A DNA stretch of 62,353 bases, taken from the NCBI GenBank assembly GCA_002070455.1, contig MWDG01000011.1:1-62353 (forward strand), read 5' to 3'. The notes beneath the pieces were generated by a model. The model was given only the letters and a program-made list of their open reading frames with translations, did not search any database and had not been told where the DNA came from. A program made the translations under genes and the position numbers. The DNA is from Deltaproteobacteria bacterium ADurb.Bin151. GTDB lineage: Bacteria > Desulfobacterota > Syntrophia > Syntrophales > Smithellaceae. Below are positions 32,677 through 42,410 of the stretch, piece after piece. How positions within the stretch are numbered: position 1 is the first letter of the stretch; each line of letters starts with the position of its first letter.

Positions 32677-34809
32677 GTGTCTGAACATGTTCAAATGAAA
32701 AAATGGCGTGAAGCGGCGGCCAGGGAGCTTAAAGGAAGTTCCGTTGAATCATTAAACTGGAAAACGGCGGAAGGTATCGTTCTCAAACCACTGTATACAG
32801 CTTCCGATCTGGAAGAACTGGACACCGTCGACACCCTCGCCGGTCTGGCTCCTTATCTTCGGGGGCCTACGGCCACCATGTATACAAACCGTGCCTGGAC
32901 CATCCGGCAGTACGCAGGGTTTGCCACCGCAAAAGAATCGAATGAATTCTACCGCAAAAATCTGGCCGCAGGGCAGACGGGTTTATCGGTGGCCTTTGAC
33001 CTGGCCACACATCGGGGTTATGATTCCGATCATCCCCGCGTGTCGGGAGACGTAGGAAAAGCCGGTGTGGCGATTGATTCCGTCGAAGACATGAAAATCC
33101 TTTTTGATCAGATTCCCCTGGAAAAAGTTTCCGTCTCCATGACCATGAACGGCGCGGTGCTGCCGATCCTGGCGGGCTACATTGTGGCGGCCGAGGAACA
33201 GGGAGTCGAGCAGAAACTTCTTACCGGTACCATTCAGAACGACATCCTCAAAGAATTTCTGACCCGCAACACTTACATATATCCCCCGCGTCCCTCAATG
33301 CGCATTGTGTCCGACATCATTGCCTACTGTTCGAAACACATGCCAAAATACAATACCGTTTCCATCAGCGGCTATCACATGATGGAGGCGGGAGCGGATT
33401 CCGTTTTGCAAACCGCCTTCACGCTGGCCGACGGCAAGGAATACATCCGTGCGGCTATTGACGGTGGTTTGAAGATTGATGAGTTTGCGCCGAGGCTTTC
33501 TTTCTTTTTCGGTGTGGGGATGAATTTTTTCATGGAGATTGCCATGCTGCGGGCGGCGCGATACCTGTGGCATGAAATCGTCAGCGAATTCAACCCGACC
33601 AACCCCCGTTCATCGGTATTGCGCACGCATGTGCAAACCTCCGGCTGGAGTCTCACGCAGCAGGATCCCTACAACAATATCATCCGCACCACACTGGAGG
33701 CGCTGGCGGCAGCCCTCGGCGGCACCCAGTCCCTTCACACCAACTCGTTTGATGAAGCTGTCAGCCTTCCCACGCCGCTTTCCTCCCGGATTGCCCGCAA
33801 CACGCAGATCATTATTCAGGAGGAATCGCAAATCTGTCATGTCGTCGATCCCCTCGGCGGTTCGTACTATATTGAATCTCTTACGGCATCTATTATCCGG
33901 GAAGCCCGGAAGATCATTGATGAGATTGAAGAGCTGGGCGGCATGGCAAAAGCCATTGAAACCGGTATGCCCAAAATGAGGATTGAAGAATCCGCCGCCC
34001 GCAGGCAGGCACGGATCGACCAGGGGAAGGACACCATTGTCGGCGTCAACAAATACTGCATCCAGGAAGAAATACCGATCGAGGTGTTGGATATTCCGAG
34101 CTCCGTCCGTGACGAACAGATCAGCCGCATCAAACAAATCAAATCCACGCGCAATAACGCGGCCGTGCAGAAAGCCCTGGAAAAAATCACCACCGCGGCC
34201 GAACAGGGTGGCAACCTATTGGAGGCCTCCATCGAGGCCGTGCGGCTTCGGGCAACCGGGGGAGAAGTTTCCGACGCCATCGAAAAAGTGTTCGGACGTT
34301 ATGTGGCGACAACGAGAGTCATCTCCGGCGCCTATTCTTCGGAATACGGGGAAAGTGCCGTCCTCGAAGCATTGCGCGGGCGGACGAACAGATTCCTGGA
34401 AAAAACGGGACGCCGTCCCCGTCAGCTGGTAACCAAAATGGGACAGGATGGTCATGACCGCGGGATCAAGGTGGTTGCCACGGCGTATGCCGATATGGGT
34501 TTCGATGTTGATATCAGCCCGATGTTTCAAACCCCGGAAGAAGCGGCAAAAATGGCCATTGAAAATGACGTTCATGTTGTGGGTGTGTCAAGCCTTGCCG
34601 CAGGCCACAAGACCCTTGTTCCGGAACTCATTGAAAATCTGAAAAAAATGGGAGGGAAAGATATTATCGTGGTTGTCGGCGGTGTCATTCCTCCTGCGGA
34701 CTATGATTTCCTGTACGCCAAAGGCGTTAAGGCAATCTTCGGGCCCGGCACGGCCGTTACCAAATCGGCAGACAAAGTTCTTCAACTTCTGGAGGAACAA
34801 TACCTCTAA
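32677..34809 (+). CDS. Methylmalonyl-CoA mutase, full-length
   Basis: A 710-aa adenosylcobalamin enzyme interconverting methylmalonyl-CoA and succinyl-CoA (or a close analogue). The N-terminal TIM-barrel has [10 protein letters not shown] with the active-site Tyr, [21 protein letters not shown] and [15 protein letters not shown]. The C-terminal B12 domain has the base-on His motif GQDGHDRG (D591, H593, G596). The start is GTG at 32677 with AAGGAG. It stands alone: no small subunit, epimerase or MeaB chaperone gene is next to it, though a single-chain type needs none. It fits propionate metabolism, including the unusual dismutation known from Smithella. An isobutyryl- or ethylmalonyl-type specificity is not excluded. 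Confidence 0.9.
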   Translation: MSEHVQMKKWREAAARELKGSSVESLNWKTAEGIVLKPLYTASDLEELDTVDTLAGLAPYLRGPTATMYTNRAWTIRQYAGFATAKESNEFYRKNLAAGQTGLSVAFDLATHRGYDSDHPRVSGDVGKAGVAIDSVEDMKILFDQIPLEKVSVSMTMNGAVLPILAGYIVAAEEQGVEQKLLTGTIQNDILKEFLTRNTYIYPPRPSMRIVSDIIAYCSKHMPKYNTVSISGYHMMEAGADSVLQTAFTLADGKEYIRAAIDGGLKIDEFAPRLSFFFGVGMNFFMEIAMLRAARYLWHEIVSEFNPTNPRSSVLRTHVQTSGWSLTQQDPYNNIIRTTLEALAAALGGTQSLHTNSFDEAVSLPTPLSSRIARNTQIIIQEESQICHVVDPLGGSYYIESLTASIIREARKIIDEIEELGGMAKAIETGMPKMRIEESAARRQARIDQGKDTIVGVNKYCIQEEIPIEVLDIPSSVRDEQISRIKQIKSTRNNAAVQKALEKITTAAEQGGNLLEASIEAVRLRATGGEVSDAIEKVFGRYVATTRVISGAYSSEYGESAVLEALRGRTNRFLEKTGRRPRQLVTKMGQDGHDRGIKVVATAYADMGFDVDISPMFQTPEEAAKMAIENDVHVVGVSSLAAGHKTLVPELIENLKKMGGKDIIVVVGGVIPPADYDFLYAKGVKAIFGPGTAVTKSADKVLQLLEEQYL

Positions 34810-34853
34810 AAAAACATGGTGGACAGCCCCTGTCTTCGCAGAGACTGTCCACC
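34808..34853 (-). terminator. Rho-independent terminator of the Ntn-hydrolase gene
   Basis: GGTGGACAG and CTGTCCACC (34818-34826 and 34845-34853) form a perfect 9-bp stem, and on the minus strand eight T follow within 4 nt (ATGTTTTTTTT). It lies 8 bp past the stop codon of the minus-strand gene. The T-run also overlaps the stop of the convergent mutase gene. Confidence 0.85.
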
Positions 34854-34860
34854 TTCCACA

Positions 34861-36039
34861 TCAGTTCGATTTGCTTACGGGTGTGAATTTTTCCGATATG
34901 TCAATGATCATCTCGCGGTCAGGCAAATCCTGAATCGAAATTACCTGCTTCGGTTGTTTGTCCAATTCGACCATCCTGACGACCCTGCTGTTTTGGGTGT
35001 GAAAATAGTACCGCTTCCGCTTCAGATCCGAAAGCGACGTCCATGCCGTTGAGTCCTGAATCTGGCCTTTCCCGGTTGGAGAATTTGCAACAATTGAACC
35101 TTCAGGGATATCGAACTGGTTCAGAACCCGAAATGCTCTGTCAATGGCTTCATCGGGGCCTGTCTTTGTTGTCGGGATGGCCGTACTCAGAAAGAACATG
35201 GCCCTGACAAACCGCGAAGGGGGTGTGAAATCGCCCGGCAGGCCGACGGCGCCGGTGCCGTTGCCCAGTTTGTCATAAGTCTTCCCGTTGAAAACGGCAT
35301 TTTCCCTGCTCAGGGGCTGCAGACCGATATAATTTTTCATATTGGTCATATGCCAGTCGTAGGTCGGGTTGTTGGTGATGACACCGATACTGTCGAAGAT
35401 CTTCGCCTTCCCGCCCTTAAACTCGACAACGATGGAAGCTCCGCTCTCATCCGTAACGAGGTAATGAAGCTGCGGACAGGTATCTTTGTTGCACATCAGT
35501 TTGCCTTTGTATTTCAGGGTTAACTGGGCAACATCGACCGTTCCGGTCCCCAGGGCTGACCTGACTTCCTTAACCGTTGCAAAATTACTGAGAACCCACG
35601 ACACGAAATCCGTATTGGCAATCGTCTTTCCTTGTCGCGGCTTATCCTGATATTCTTCATATCCCATGTGATAGAAACCGCCGCAGGATAATCCCTTTTC
35701 ATTGATTCCGTCTGCAACCTCGTCAAGGACAGGCAGTCCGGGACGTTCCGGGCTCATGCCCACATGCTGATATTTTGCCGTCCATTGAAGTCCGGTAATG
35801 CCATCCCCGCAGATATTCATTTTGCAGGCATTGTACGGATAGCCTTTGGGGACAGAAATGAGTCGCCAATCGGTGACATCCTCACCAAACTCCATCGTAC
35901 GCGCCTGAATGGCATAGCGATTGCCGCCGTTATCCTGAACCGAGAACGCAATACCGGTACAGGCATCAGCAAGTGAAAACGCGAGAGAAACCGACATAAC
36001 AACTGCAAGCAAAAGTATCTTGATTTTGAAAAACACCAT
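34861..36039 (-). CDS. Secreted linear-amide C-N hydrolase (choloylglycine hydrolase/penicillin V acylase family, Ntn)
   Basis: A 392-aa Ntn hydrolase that should cleave a linear amide bond, for example in bile salts, penicillin V or N-acyl amino acids or lactones. The signal peptide is clear. Cleavage after ADA would leave Cys 27 as the free N-terminal nucleophile (CTGIAF), exactly as required for autocatalytic Ntn enzymes. Other typical residues are RTMEFG and the Asn-rich VITNNPTYDWHMTN. The ATG at 36039 has GGGAGG at good spacing; an upstream in-frame start would add 11 unsupported residues. The substrate is unknown: candidates include N-acyl-homoserine lactones or lipid amides. Confidence 0.85.
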   Translation of the reverse strand: MVFFKIKILLLAVVMSVSLAFSLADACTGIAFSVQDNGGNRYAIQARTMEFGEDVTDWRLISVPKGYPYNACKMNICGDGITGLQWTAKYQHVGMSPERPGLPVLDEVADGINEKGLSCGGFYHMGYEEYQDKPRQGKTIANTDFVSWVLSNFATVKEVRSALGTGTVDVAQLTLKYKGKLMCNKDTCPQLHYLVTDESGASIVVEFKGGKAKIFDSIGVITNNPTYDWHMTNMKNYIGLQPLSRENAVFNGKTYDKLGNGTGAVGLPGDFTPPSRFVRAMFFLSTAIPTTKTGPDEAIDRAFRVLNQFDIPEGSIVANSPTGKGQIQDSTAWTSLSDLKRKRYYFHTQNSRVVRMVELDKQPKQVISIQDLPDREMIIDISEKFTPVSKSN

Positions 36040-36122
36040 AATGTCCTCCCTTGTCAGGAACAAAGCAATCACTCTCGTTTCATATTTCGTTGCCGGTCTG
36101 TTAACAACCCGATCGCCTTCTT

Positions 36123-36872
36123 TTACATCTTCATTCCACCGTCACAGAAAATAATCTGCCCGGTAATAAAAGAGCTTTCATCGGAAGCCAGGAAAAGCGC
36201 CAGATTGGAAATGTCCTGCGGAGAGCCCTTACGATTCAACGGCACGATAAAAGGCAGCATCATGTCCATCTGCTTGAGGGTTTCCGGAGGCATATTCTTC
36301 ATCATGTCCGTCCAGATCATCCCCGGGGCAATCGCATTGACATTTACACCCTTGGCGCCCAGCTCCTTGGCCGCTGTCTTGGTCATCCCGATCACGCCCG
36401 CTTTCGATGCGGAGTAGTTTAGCTGCCCGACGTTGCCCAGCGCGCTGGTCGAAGAAATATTAATGATCTTGCCGTAGCCTTTCTCCCGCATGATACGCGC
36501 CGCGCACTGGATACCTAAGTACACCCCGGTCAGGTTGACGTCAATCACGGCACTCCACTGATCGTCGGTCATTTTGTGCAAAATGGAATCGCGGGTGATG
36601 CCCGCATTGTTCACGATGATATCCAGCGTGCCGAATTCCTTCACGGCCGTGTCCACCATCTTCTGCACAGTGGCACGGTCGGAAACACTGCCAATGACCG
36701 CAACCGCCTGACCGCCTTTGGCCTTCACCTGATCCACGACATTTTTCGCATCGTCTTCATTGACATCATTGACAATGATTTTCGCGCCTTCTTCGGCAAA
36801 CCTCAATACAATACCTTCACCAATGCCGCGCCCTGACCCGGTCACAATTGCCACTTTGTCTTTCAGTCTCAT
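36123..36872 (-). CDS. fabG: 3-oxoacyl-ACP reductase / acetoacetyl-CoA reductase (FabG-like SDR)
   Basis: A 249-aa short-chain dehydrogenase. The cofactor motif TGSGRGIGEG (residues 11-20), NNAGITRDS, and the catalytic Ser-Tyr-Lys (SSTSALGNVGQLNYSASKAG) are all intact. It reduces 3-oxoacyl groups on ACP or CoA with NAD(P)H. It lies 84 bp downstream of the ParA-like gene on the same strand. It is a candidate for the ketoreduction step that the 13-24 kb lipid cluster lacks, but it is 12 kb away and could serve general fatty-acid or PHB-type metabolism. Confidence 0.9.
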   Translation of the reverse strand: MRLKDKVAIVTGSGRGIGEGIVLRFAEEGAKIIVNDVNEDDAKNVVDQVKAKGGQAVAVIGSVSDRATVQKMVDTAVKEFGTLDIIVNNAGITRDSILHKMTDDQWSAVIDVNLTGVYLGIQCAARIMREKGYGKIINISSTSALGNVGQLNYSASKAGVIGMTKTAAKELGAKGVNVNAIAPGMIWTDMMKNMPPETLKQMDMMLPFIVPLNRKGSPQDISNLALFLASDESSFITGQIIFCDGGMKM

Positions 36873-36956
36873 AAGAAATCTCCCCTGTTATTTTTTTTGG
36901 GGCATGCCCCTAAATACTTTCCTGTCATTCTGTTTGTTATCTGCATCTCCGAAGAT

Positions 36957-37724
36957 TTAACCGGCGGGCCGTTTGCGGATGATCTCCCTGCAAAGGTCCA
37001 GGTAATCTTCAGCACCGTGGCTTCTGGGAGCGTATTCAAAAATGGACTGTCCAAAGCTGGGAGCTTCGGCCACGGCAATATTCTCGCGGATCACGGAATT
37101 GAACACCCGCTCGCCGAAGCGCTCACGGACCTTGTCCATGATGGCGTTGTTCAATCTTTTCCGGCCATCGTAGCGCGTGGGAATCACGCGATACGATGGA
37201 CCATCCTTATTGAATTTTTTTTTGACTTCCTCAAGCAGCGACAAAAGCCTGCTCATGCCTTTGAGCGCGAGGAATTCCATCTGCAGCGGAATATACACTT
37301 CCCGGCAGGCAACCAACGCATTGACCGTCAGCAGCCCGGCCGCCGGGGGGCAATCGATGATCACATATTGAACATCGGAAACCTCCGCCAGACGATTCTT
37401 CAGGATTTTTTCCTTCCCTGGAAGACCGGACATTTCCGTTTCCAGACGCGATAAATCGAGGTTCGCCGGCAACACTTTCATACCCTTGAGCTCCATGACC
37501 GCTGCATCAAGGCTCTGGGTTTTCCTCATAACCGAATAAATCGTGCTCTTCATCTGATGGGCGTCCAGGCCCAGAGAGTAAGTGAGATGCGCCTGCGGAT
37601 CAAAGTCGATGACCAGAACTTTCTTCTTAAGCATCGCGAGTCCGACGGCAACATTGAGAGCACAGGTCGTTTTACCGACGCCCCCCTTCTGGTTGCAAAA
37701 GGCGATGATGTCAGGACTGCTCAT
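36957..37724 (-). CDS. ParA/MinD-family ATPase (orphan)
   Basis: A 255-aa deviant Walker ATPase. The KGGVGKTT motif (13-20) with the signature Lys, the DFDPQAHLTYSLGLD segment and DCPPAAGLLT mark a ParA-type protein. No parB-like gene or parS-like cluster is beside it, so chromosome partition is not indicated. Orphan ParA proteins often position other cellular cargo, such as chemoreceptor arrays, PHB granules or secretion complexes. The neighbouring FabG and alpha/beta-hydrolase genes make a polyester-granule role imaginable, though not shown. Confidence 0.88.
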   Translation of the reverse strand: MSSPDIIAFCNQKGGVGKTTCALNVAVGLAMLKKKVLVIDFDPQAHLTYSLGLDAHQMKSTIYSVMRKTQSLDAAVMELKGMKVLPANLDLSRLETEMSGLPGKEKILKNRLAEVSDVQYVIIDCPPAAGLLTVNALVACREVYIPLQMEFLALKGMSRLLSLLEEVKKKFNKDGPSYRVIPTRYDGRKRLNNAIMDKVRERFGERVFNSVIRENIAVAEAPSFGQSIFEYAPRSHGAEDYLDLCREIIRKRPAG

Positions 37725-37747
37725 ACTTTATTCTCCCGATATTGATT

Positions 37748-38608
37748 TCAGGCAATCGTCGAAAAAAAATCTTTGACAATGCGGGTGATTTCCGCGGGCT
37801 TTTCCATGGGAATCAAGTGCCCGGCATCGGCAACCGATTCGTATTTGCCCTGCGGCAGCATCGAAACGGCTCTCTGGATATCCACCAGACCGATATTGGT
37901 GCTTTTTCCTCCCTCGATCACCAGCACAGGGCAGGAAATCTTCTCCAGAAGCGGCCAGGGATTGCAGCACCAGCCGCCCATAAACATGGCGGCTTCGCTT
38001 TCCGGCGTACAGGTCAGACGCATATCGCCTTCTGTCATTTTTTCCATACCGAACTGCTTATACAGATGCAGGATTTCCGGGTCCCAGGATGAAAAAAAAG
38101 AACGCGATTTTAAATAGGACATCGCCTCTTCTTCATTGTTCCAGTGATTGAGCCTTTTAATCGACTTGGAAGCCAGCGGATGAGCCTCCAGGCTGGGTGT
38201 CATCTCGTAAAACTGTTCTGGCAGGAAAATCGGTTCAATAAGAACCATGGCCCTCGGCACAAGTCCGTACCTGCCGACGGCAATCGCAGAAACCGTCGCC
38301 CCCATTGAATGACCGACCATCAGGTGGTTCTTAATTTTCTGCTCACGACAGAAAGTGGCCAGATCTTCAGCGACCACGCTCCAGGCCAACCCTCCTTCAT
38401 GCGGATTGCACGATCGGTAGTTGCAGATGTACGGCGCCCATGCCGAATGTTCCGGAACAAAATTTTCAATGATGGGATGCCACAACCAGGGCAGAAATCC
38501 GGTGGCATGAGTAAAAAGAATCTGGCGGGGACCTCCATCGTAAAACAGATAGGGCAGTTCGGCCCCGCCAACGTCCTGCTTCTGCAATTGGGGTATTTCC
38601 TTTTTCAT
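37748..38608 (-). CDS. Alpha/beta hydrolase
   Basis: A 286-aa alpha/beta hydrolase-fold protein. The nucleophile elbow GHSMG, the oxyanion-side FTHATGFLPWLW stretch, a late acidic residue region (VLVIEGGKSTNIG) and a C-terminal GHLIPMEKP His complete the expected triad. There is no signal peptide. It is 23 bp upstream of the ParA-like gene, so the two are probably co-transcribed with fabG. The substrate is unknown. Confidence 0.82.
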   Translation of the reverse strand: MKKEIPQLQKQDVGGAELPYLFYDGGPRQILFTHATGFLPWLWHPIIENFVPEHSAWAPYICNYRSCNPHEGGLAWSVVAEDLATFCREQKIKNHLMVGHSMGATVSAIAVGRYGLVPRAMVLIEPIFLPEQFYEMTPSLEAHPLASKSIKRLNHWNNEEEAMSYLKSRSFFSSWDPEILHLYKQFGMEKMTEGDMRLTCTPESEAAMFMGGWCCNPWPLLEKISCPVLVIEGGKSTNIGLVDIQRAVSMLPQGKYESVADAGHLIPMEKPAEITRIVKDFFSTIA

Positions 38609-38708
38609 AAGTTAATCATTTTCCTTCTCTAAAAACACGGAAACTTTACAACGATTTTCAAGGCTGCCCGCTCCATTATGCTTATCCTGTGAAAAAACTG
38701 TACACGAC

Positions 38709-39257
38709 TCAAAAAACAAAGACAGCAGCCGCAACAACCGTGGTATAATGATTATCCATGCATATTTTTGACTGGGTGACATTCAGGGTGCGGACAATCT
38801 TTCCGCTGATTTTAAAAATCTTCTTTTTCTCGTCCCAGCTTTCGTCCACGTTGAAATCAATCCCCAGGGTTGAGGCGAGCATCGCCGCAGCCAGATCCTC
38901 GGCATGGTCGCCAGTCTGTTTCTCCGTCAGGCCAAAAGCATGATGTTCACTGATGTAACCATAGGATGATTTATCAGCGGGTATTGCACAACCGACGGAA
39001 GCGGCAAGAAGCCTTTTCGGTTCATTGCTGCAGCAGCGGCTCATGACGCAGTATGTAATGGCGCCGGGCACCAGATGCTTAAGCCCCTGCGACTTGGGAA
39101 TCATTTTGCAGCCGGGCGGAAAAATACTGGACACCTGCACCAGATTACATTTTTCAATGCCGGCATTTCGCAGGGCGCGTTCAAACGAATGCAATTCATC
39201 CCGGTGCGAACCGACACCTTTGGTAAAGAAAATCTTTTTAGGAACAAAAGTCTGCAT
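38709..39257 (-). CDS. pdaD: Pyruvoyl-dependent arginine decarboxylase
   Basis: A 182-aa PdaD homologue that makes agmatine from arginine with a covalently bound pyruvoyl group. The self-cleavage site is seen as VSSIFPPGC: Ser 43-Ser 44, where the second Ser becomes the pyruvoyl group, in the context NLVQVSSI. The downstream Glu/His-rich segment SEHHAFG is typical. Agmatine feeds polyamine synthesis or acid/energy metabolism. It lies 19 bp downstream of a cyclic-nucleotide-binding gene on the same strand. Confidence 0.9.
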   Translation of the reverse strand: MQTFVPKKIFFTKGVGSHRDELHSFERALRNAGIEKCNLVQVSSIFPPGCKMIPKSQGLKHLVPGAITYCVMSRCCSNEPKRLLAASVGCAIPADKSSYGYISEHHAFGLTEKQTGDHAEDLAAAMLASTLGIDFNVDESWDEKKKIFKISGKIVRTLNVTQSKICMDNHYTTVVAAAVFVF

Positions 39258-39276
39258 TTTTGTCTCCTTTGAATAT

Positions 39277-39762
39277 TTAATACTCGGTCAGTGTGGAAAG
39301 GCCGCGTTCACCCACCAGGATGATGCGGGTGTGTGTCAGGCGGTTCGAAATCACCTTGGCCGTTGACTGCATGATTTTGAAACCCAGTGCATTGTCCTCT
39401 TCCATCATATCAAGCAATTTTTCCGAATCGAAAGAAATGAGTTTTGTATCTTCAAGACAGCGGGCGCTCAGGGTATAGATGAACGGCTCAACAACAGCCG
39501 ACCAGCCCATCGATTCACCCCGGGTAATAAAATCAACCGTTACCTGCAAAGGCGGTTTGCCCGTTCCCACATAGGTATCCATGAAAAGGGCTACTTTCCC
39601 TTCCATGACCAGGTAGAGACTGCGTGCCGGATCACCGTTGGAGTATAGATGTGCCCCGGCCTGATAGGTTTCCTCTTTGCCCAGAGGTTCCAGTTTCACC
39701 AGTTGATCGTTGCTGAAATTTTTAAAAAAAGCAAAATTTTTAAGTACACTCACGGCGATCAT
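39277..39762 (-). CDS. Cyclic nucleotide-binding domain protein (CRP-like sensor domain only)
   Basis: A 161-aa protein composed almost only of a cNMP-binding beta-roll: FFKNFSNDQLVKLEPLG, YQAGAHLYSNGDPARSLYLVMEGKVAL, then a phosphate-cassette-like RGESMGWSAVVEP. The usual RxA Arg after the Gly-Glu stretch is not conserved (GESMGWSAVV), so cAMP binding is uncertain. No DNA-binding domain follows. It is probably a stand-alone signalling module, co-transcribed with pdaD. Confidence 0.8.
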   Translation of the reverse strand: MIAVSVLKNFAFFKNFSNDQLVKLEPLGKEETYQAGAHLYSNGDPARSLYLVMEGKVALFMDTYVGTGKPPLQVTVDFITRGESMGWSAVVEPFIYTLSARCLEDTKLISFDSEKLLDMMEEDNALGFKIMQSTAKVISNRLTHTRIILVGERGLSTLTEY

Positions 39763-39983
39763 AATCCATCTCCTTTCTCAATGTTGAAAATATTATTATC
39801 CTGGGTCACACTTATCAGATGCTCACCCTGTCAAAGGTTCAATACAAAATTTATTTAGATGATAATTTACACGAAATCAAAGAGAATGCAAAATAAAATG
39901 ATCAGGAACTATCAAAGCGTTTATCTTGCCCGAAACCGAAAAAAAGACTATAAGGAATCCAACATTAAACAAAGGATATCTTT

Positions 39984-41396
39984 ATGAAACGATTTTTTAG
40001 TCTGGTCGCTGTTTTATCTTTGATTTTATCAGGTTGCGTATCCGCTCCCGATACCGTCCGTGAAGTCAGGAGATTTCACTATGACCGTACCCCCTATTTC
40101 ACGGATGTTACTCCTCCCGAGGATTCCATTCTTGATGTCCGGGAACTCCCCCAGGACCATACCTTTTATCTTAACAGCTCCACGACAGACAGAGAACATC
40201 TGTCAGTGGAAAATCAGATGAGAATGGACAGAAATTATAACAACACCTATTTTTCCGTATGGCATATGAAGTATCCTTATCATGCCCTCCCCGAGCGGGT
40301 CCGAAACGATTTTAGAATATATGCCCTGAGACCCGGCTATGGTGAAAACAAAAGAAAACATCCTGCGGATTGGGTCAGAAATCTGCAAAGCAGTGCATCC
40401 CTCGAAAGCTATCCAAATATTCTTTCCCGCGGAATTACAACCAGAAATACAAGCCTCAGAGAACTGCCTACCAATATCCCTCATTTTTCGGCAAAGGACG
40501 GTGACAGCAAAGCCTGGCCATTTGATAATCTGCAGCGATCTTCCGTACCGGCCAATACACCGGTCTTTGTCTGCCACCTCAGTGCCGACAAATCCTGGGC
40601 ACTGGTTGAAACATCCTTTACATACGGCTGGATTCCAACGGAAGATTTCGCATTCGCCAACAATGAATTTGTGAAAAACTGGGAGACGGGAAGCTATGCC
40701 GTAATCATCCGGGAACATGTATCCGTTCTGGATACAAGAAACCAGTTTCTTGTCCAGGCATCGGTGGGCAACATTTTCCCTCTGGAAGCCATCTCGGGTG
40801 GCGAAATAAAAATATCCGTCGCCGTGGCTGACCCAAACAGGCAGGCCGTAATTCGGCATGGTTTTGTACCGGAAAAAGCGGCCGCCCGAAAACCATTCCG
40901 CTTCAATCCGGTAAACGCGGCAAAGATCGCAAATGAGATGAAGGGCGAACCATACGGGTGGGGAGGTCTTTACGGCAGGCGCGATTGTTCAGCCATGACA
41001 CGTGATTTTTTTGCCGTCTTCGGCATCTGGCTCCCGCGACATTCCTCAAGCCAGGTGAAAGAAACAGGCATCTACATCGACTTGCGGGGCCTTTCACCGG
41101 ACGAAAAGGAGAGAACTATCATTGAAAAGGGCGTCCCTTACCTGACCCTTTTATGGCGAAAGGGCCACATTATGCTGTATATCGGCCACAAAGACGGCAG
41201 GGTACTCATTTTTCACAACATGTGGGGCGTACGAACAAGAGATGAGTTGGGACGTGAGGGAAGAAAAATTGTCGGACAGGCGGTCATCACGACTTTACGA
41301 CCGGGACAGGAAGTACCCGACTTCGATCCGTCCGTCGGATCTTATCTTTCCCACATTGCGGCCATGAATATTCTGATTCCCGTAAAGCAGGAATAA
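39984..41396 (+). CDS. Lipoprotein with SH3b domains and an NlpC/P60 peptidase domain
   Basis: A 470-aa envelope enzyme. The signal with lipobox LILSGC makes Cys 19 the lipidation site. Middle residues carry bacterial SH3-like sequence (YGWIPTEDF near residue 215 and the following beta-rich part), a substrate-binding module for peptidoglycan. The C-terminal NlpC/P60 domain has the catalytic Cys in YGRRDCSAMTRDFF and the His in KGHIMLYIG. It should cut peptide stems in peptidoglycan. It is 8 bp upstream of truA and may be co-transcribed with it. Confidence 0.88.
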   Translation: MKRFFSLVAVLSLILSGCVSAPDTVREVRRFHYDRTPYFTDVTPPEDSILDVRELPQDHTFYLNSSTTDREHLSVENQMRMDRNYNNTYFSVWHMKYPYHALPERVRNDFRIYALRPGYGENKRKHPADWVRNLQSSASLESYPNILSRGITTRNTSLRELPTNIPHFSAKDGDSKAWPFDNLQRSSVPANTPVFVCHLSADKSWALVETSFTYGWIPTEDFAFANNEFVKNWETGSYAVIIREHVSVLDTRNQFLVQASVGNIFPLEAISGGEIKISVAVADPNRQAVIRHGFVPEKAAARKPFRFNPVNAAKIANEMKGEPYGWGGLYGRRDCSAMTRDFFAVFGIWLPRHSSSQVKETGIYIDLRGLSPDEKERTIIEKGVPYLTLLWRKGHIMLYIGHKDGRVLIFHNMWGVRTRDELGREGRKIVGQAVITTLRPGQEVPDFDPSVGSYLSHIAAMNILIPVKQE

Positions 41397-41404
41397 CCGG
41401 CTCA

Positions 41405-42181
41405 ATGAATAAATATAAAATCATTCTGGAATACGACGGCACGAGCTACAGCGGCTGGCAGGTGCAGAAAAACGCCAGAAGCATTCAGGGCGCGCTGATG
41501 GACGCAGCGCAAAAATTCCTGAACACATCCATGGACATTCAGGGTGCGGGACGAACAGACGCCGGTGTCCATGCACTCGGACAAACCGCTCACCTGGAAT
41601 GCGCGCACAAACTCGACTGTGAAACCCTGCGGATAGGACTCAATGACCACCTTCCCGCAAACATCAATGTCCTGTCCGTGCAAAACGCACATCCCCGTTT
41701 TCATGCCCGCCATTCGGCTGTCAGCCGAAGTTACCTGTACCTGATTGCCCGACGGCGCACAGCTTTCGGGAAAAAATATGTCTGGTGGGTCAGAGATCAA
41801 CTCCACACGGATAAAATGCGAAAAGCTCTGTCCATATTCAAGGGATTTCACGATTTCACGTCTTTCGCCGACAAGAGAATGGAAAGGAACTCATCAACAA
41901 AAGTTCTGGTCGAAAGCATCGAACTACAAGAATTTAACGGCCTGATTGCCATACGCATCACCGGCTCCCATTTCTTATGGAAAATGGTCAGGCGCATGAT
42001 TGGAATGACCGTTGAGGCCGGACGCGGCAAAATATCAGCCGGAGAACTGGAGCAGATGCTGCTTGCTGATTCTGATGTGCCTGCCCGTCACACAGCTCCA
42101 CCCTCCGGGCTTTTCCTGGAAAAAGTGCTGTACGATGGCGACAAACTGCCGCCCATTCAACCACCGATTCATTTGCTGTAG
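41405..42181 (+). CDS. truA: tRNA pseudouridine(38-40) synthase
   Basis: A 258-aa TruA, which isomerises U38-U40 in the anticodon arm of many tRNAs. The catalytic Asp is Asp 52 in GAGRTDAGVHALGQ, and the family blocks LEYDGTSYSGWQVQ and FLWKMVRRM are present. The length is as expected. The gene starts 8 bp after the NlpC/P60 gene stop. Confidence 0.96.
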   Translation: MNKYKIILEYDGTSYSGWQVQKNARSIQGALMDAAQKFLNTSMDIQGAGRTDAGVHALGQTAHLECAHKLDCETLRIGLNDHLPANINVLSVQNAHPRFHARHSAVSRSYLYLIARRRTAFGKKYVWWVRDQLHTDKMRKALSIFKGFHDFTSFADKRMERNSSTKVLVESIELQEFNGLIAIRITGSHFLWKMVRRMIGMTVEAGRGKISAGELEQMLLADSDVPARHTAPPSGLFLEKVLYDGDKLPPIQPPIHLL

Positions 42182-42410
42182 AAACCTTCCCGGCAACCTC
42201 GTATCCGGCCGTTATTTTATCAGAAAAACATTGACATACAGAGGGAACTTCCATATATTCCCGCTGCCGGAAAACGCTTTTTTTACCGGGCCATACTCGT
42301 TTAAAAAAAGCTTTCTCCCACCGGCAGGCGGACGGGTAAACGCGTTTCTTGCTGAATCGTTCACAAATCAGAACCATACAAATCTCTGCAACTACAGATC
42401 AGGCAGCCCT

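Noticed and set aside
38709..39257. Possible S-adenosylmethionine decarboxylase
   Set aside because: Length, the VSSI cleavage context and the SEHHAFG region fit pyruvoyl arginine decarboxylase better.
42012..42410. Upstream extension of mgtE overlapping truA
   Set aside because: The extra residues are out-of-frame truA sequence plus intergenic DNA and do not match MgtE; the ATG at 42411 gives family length.
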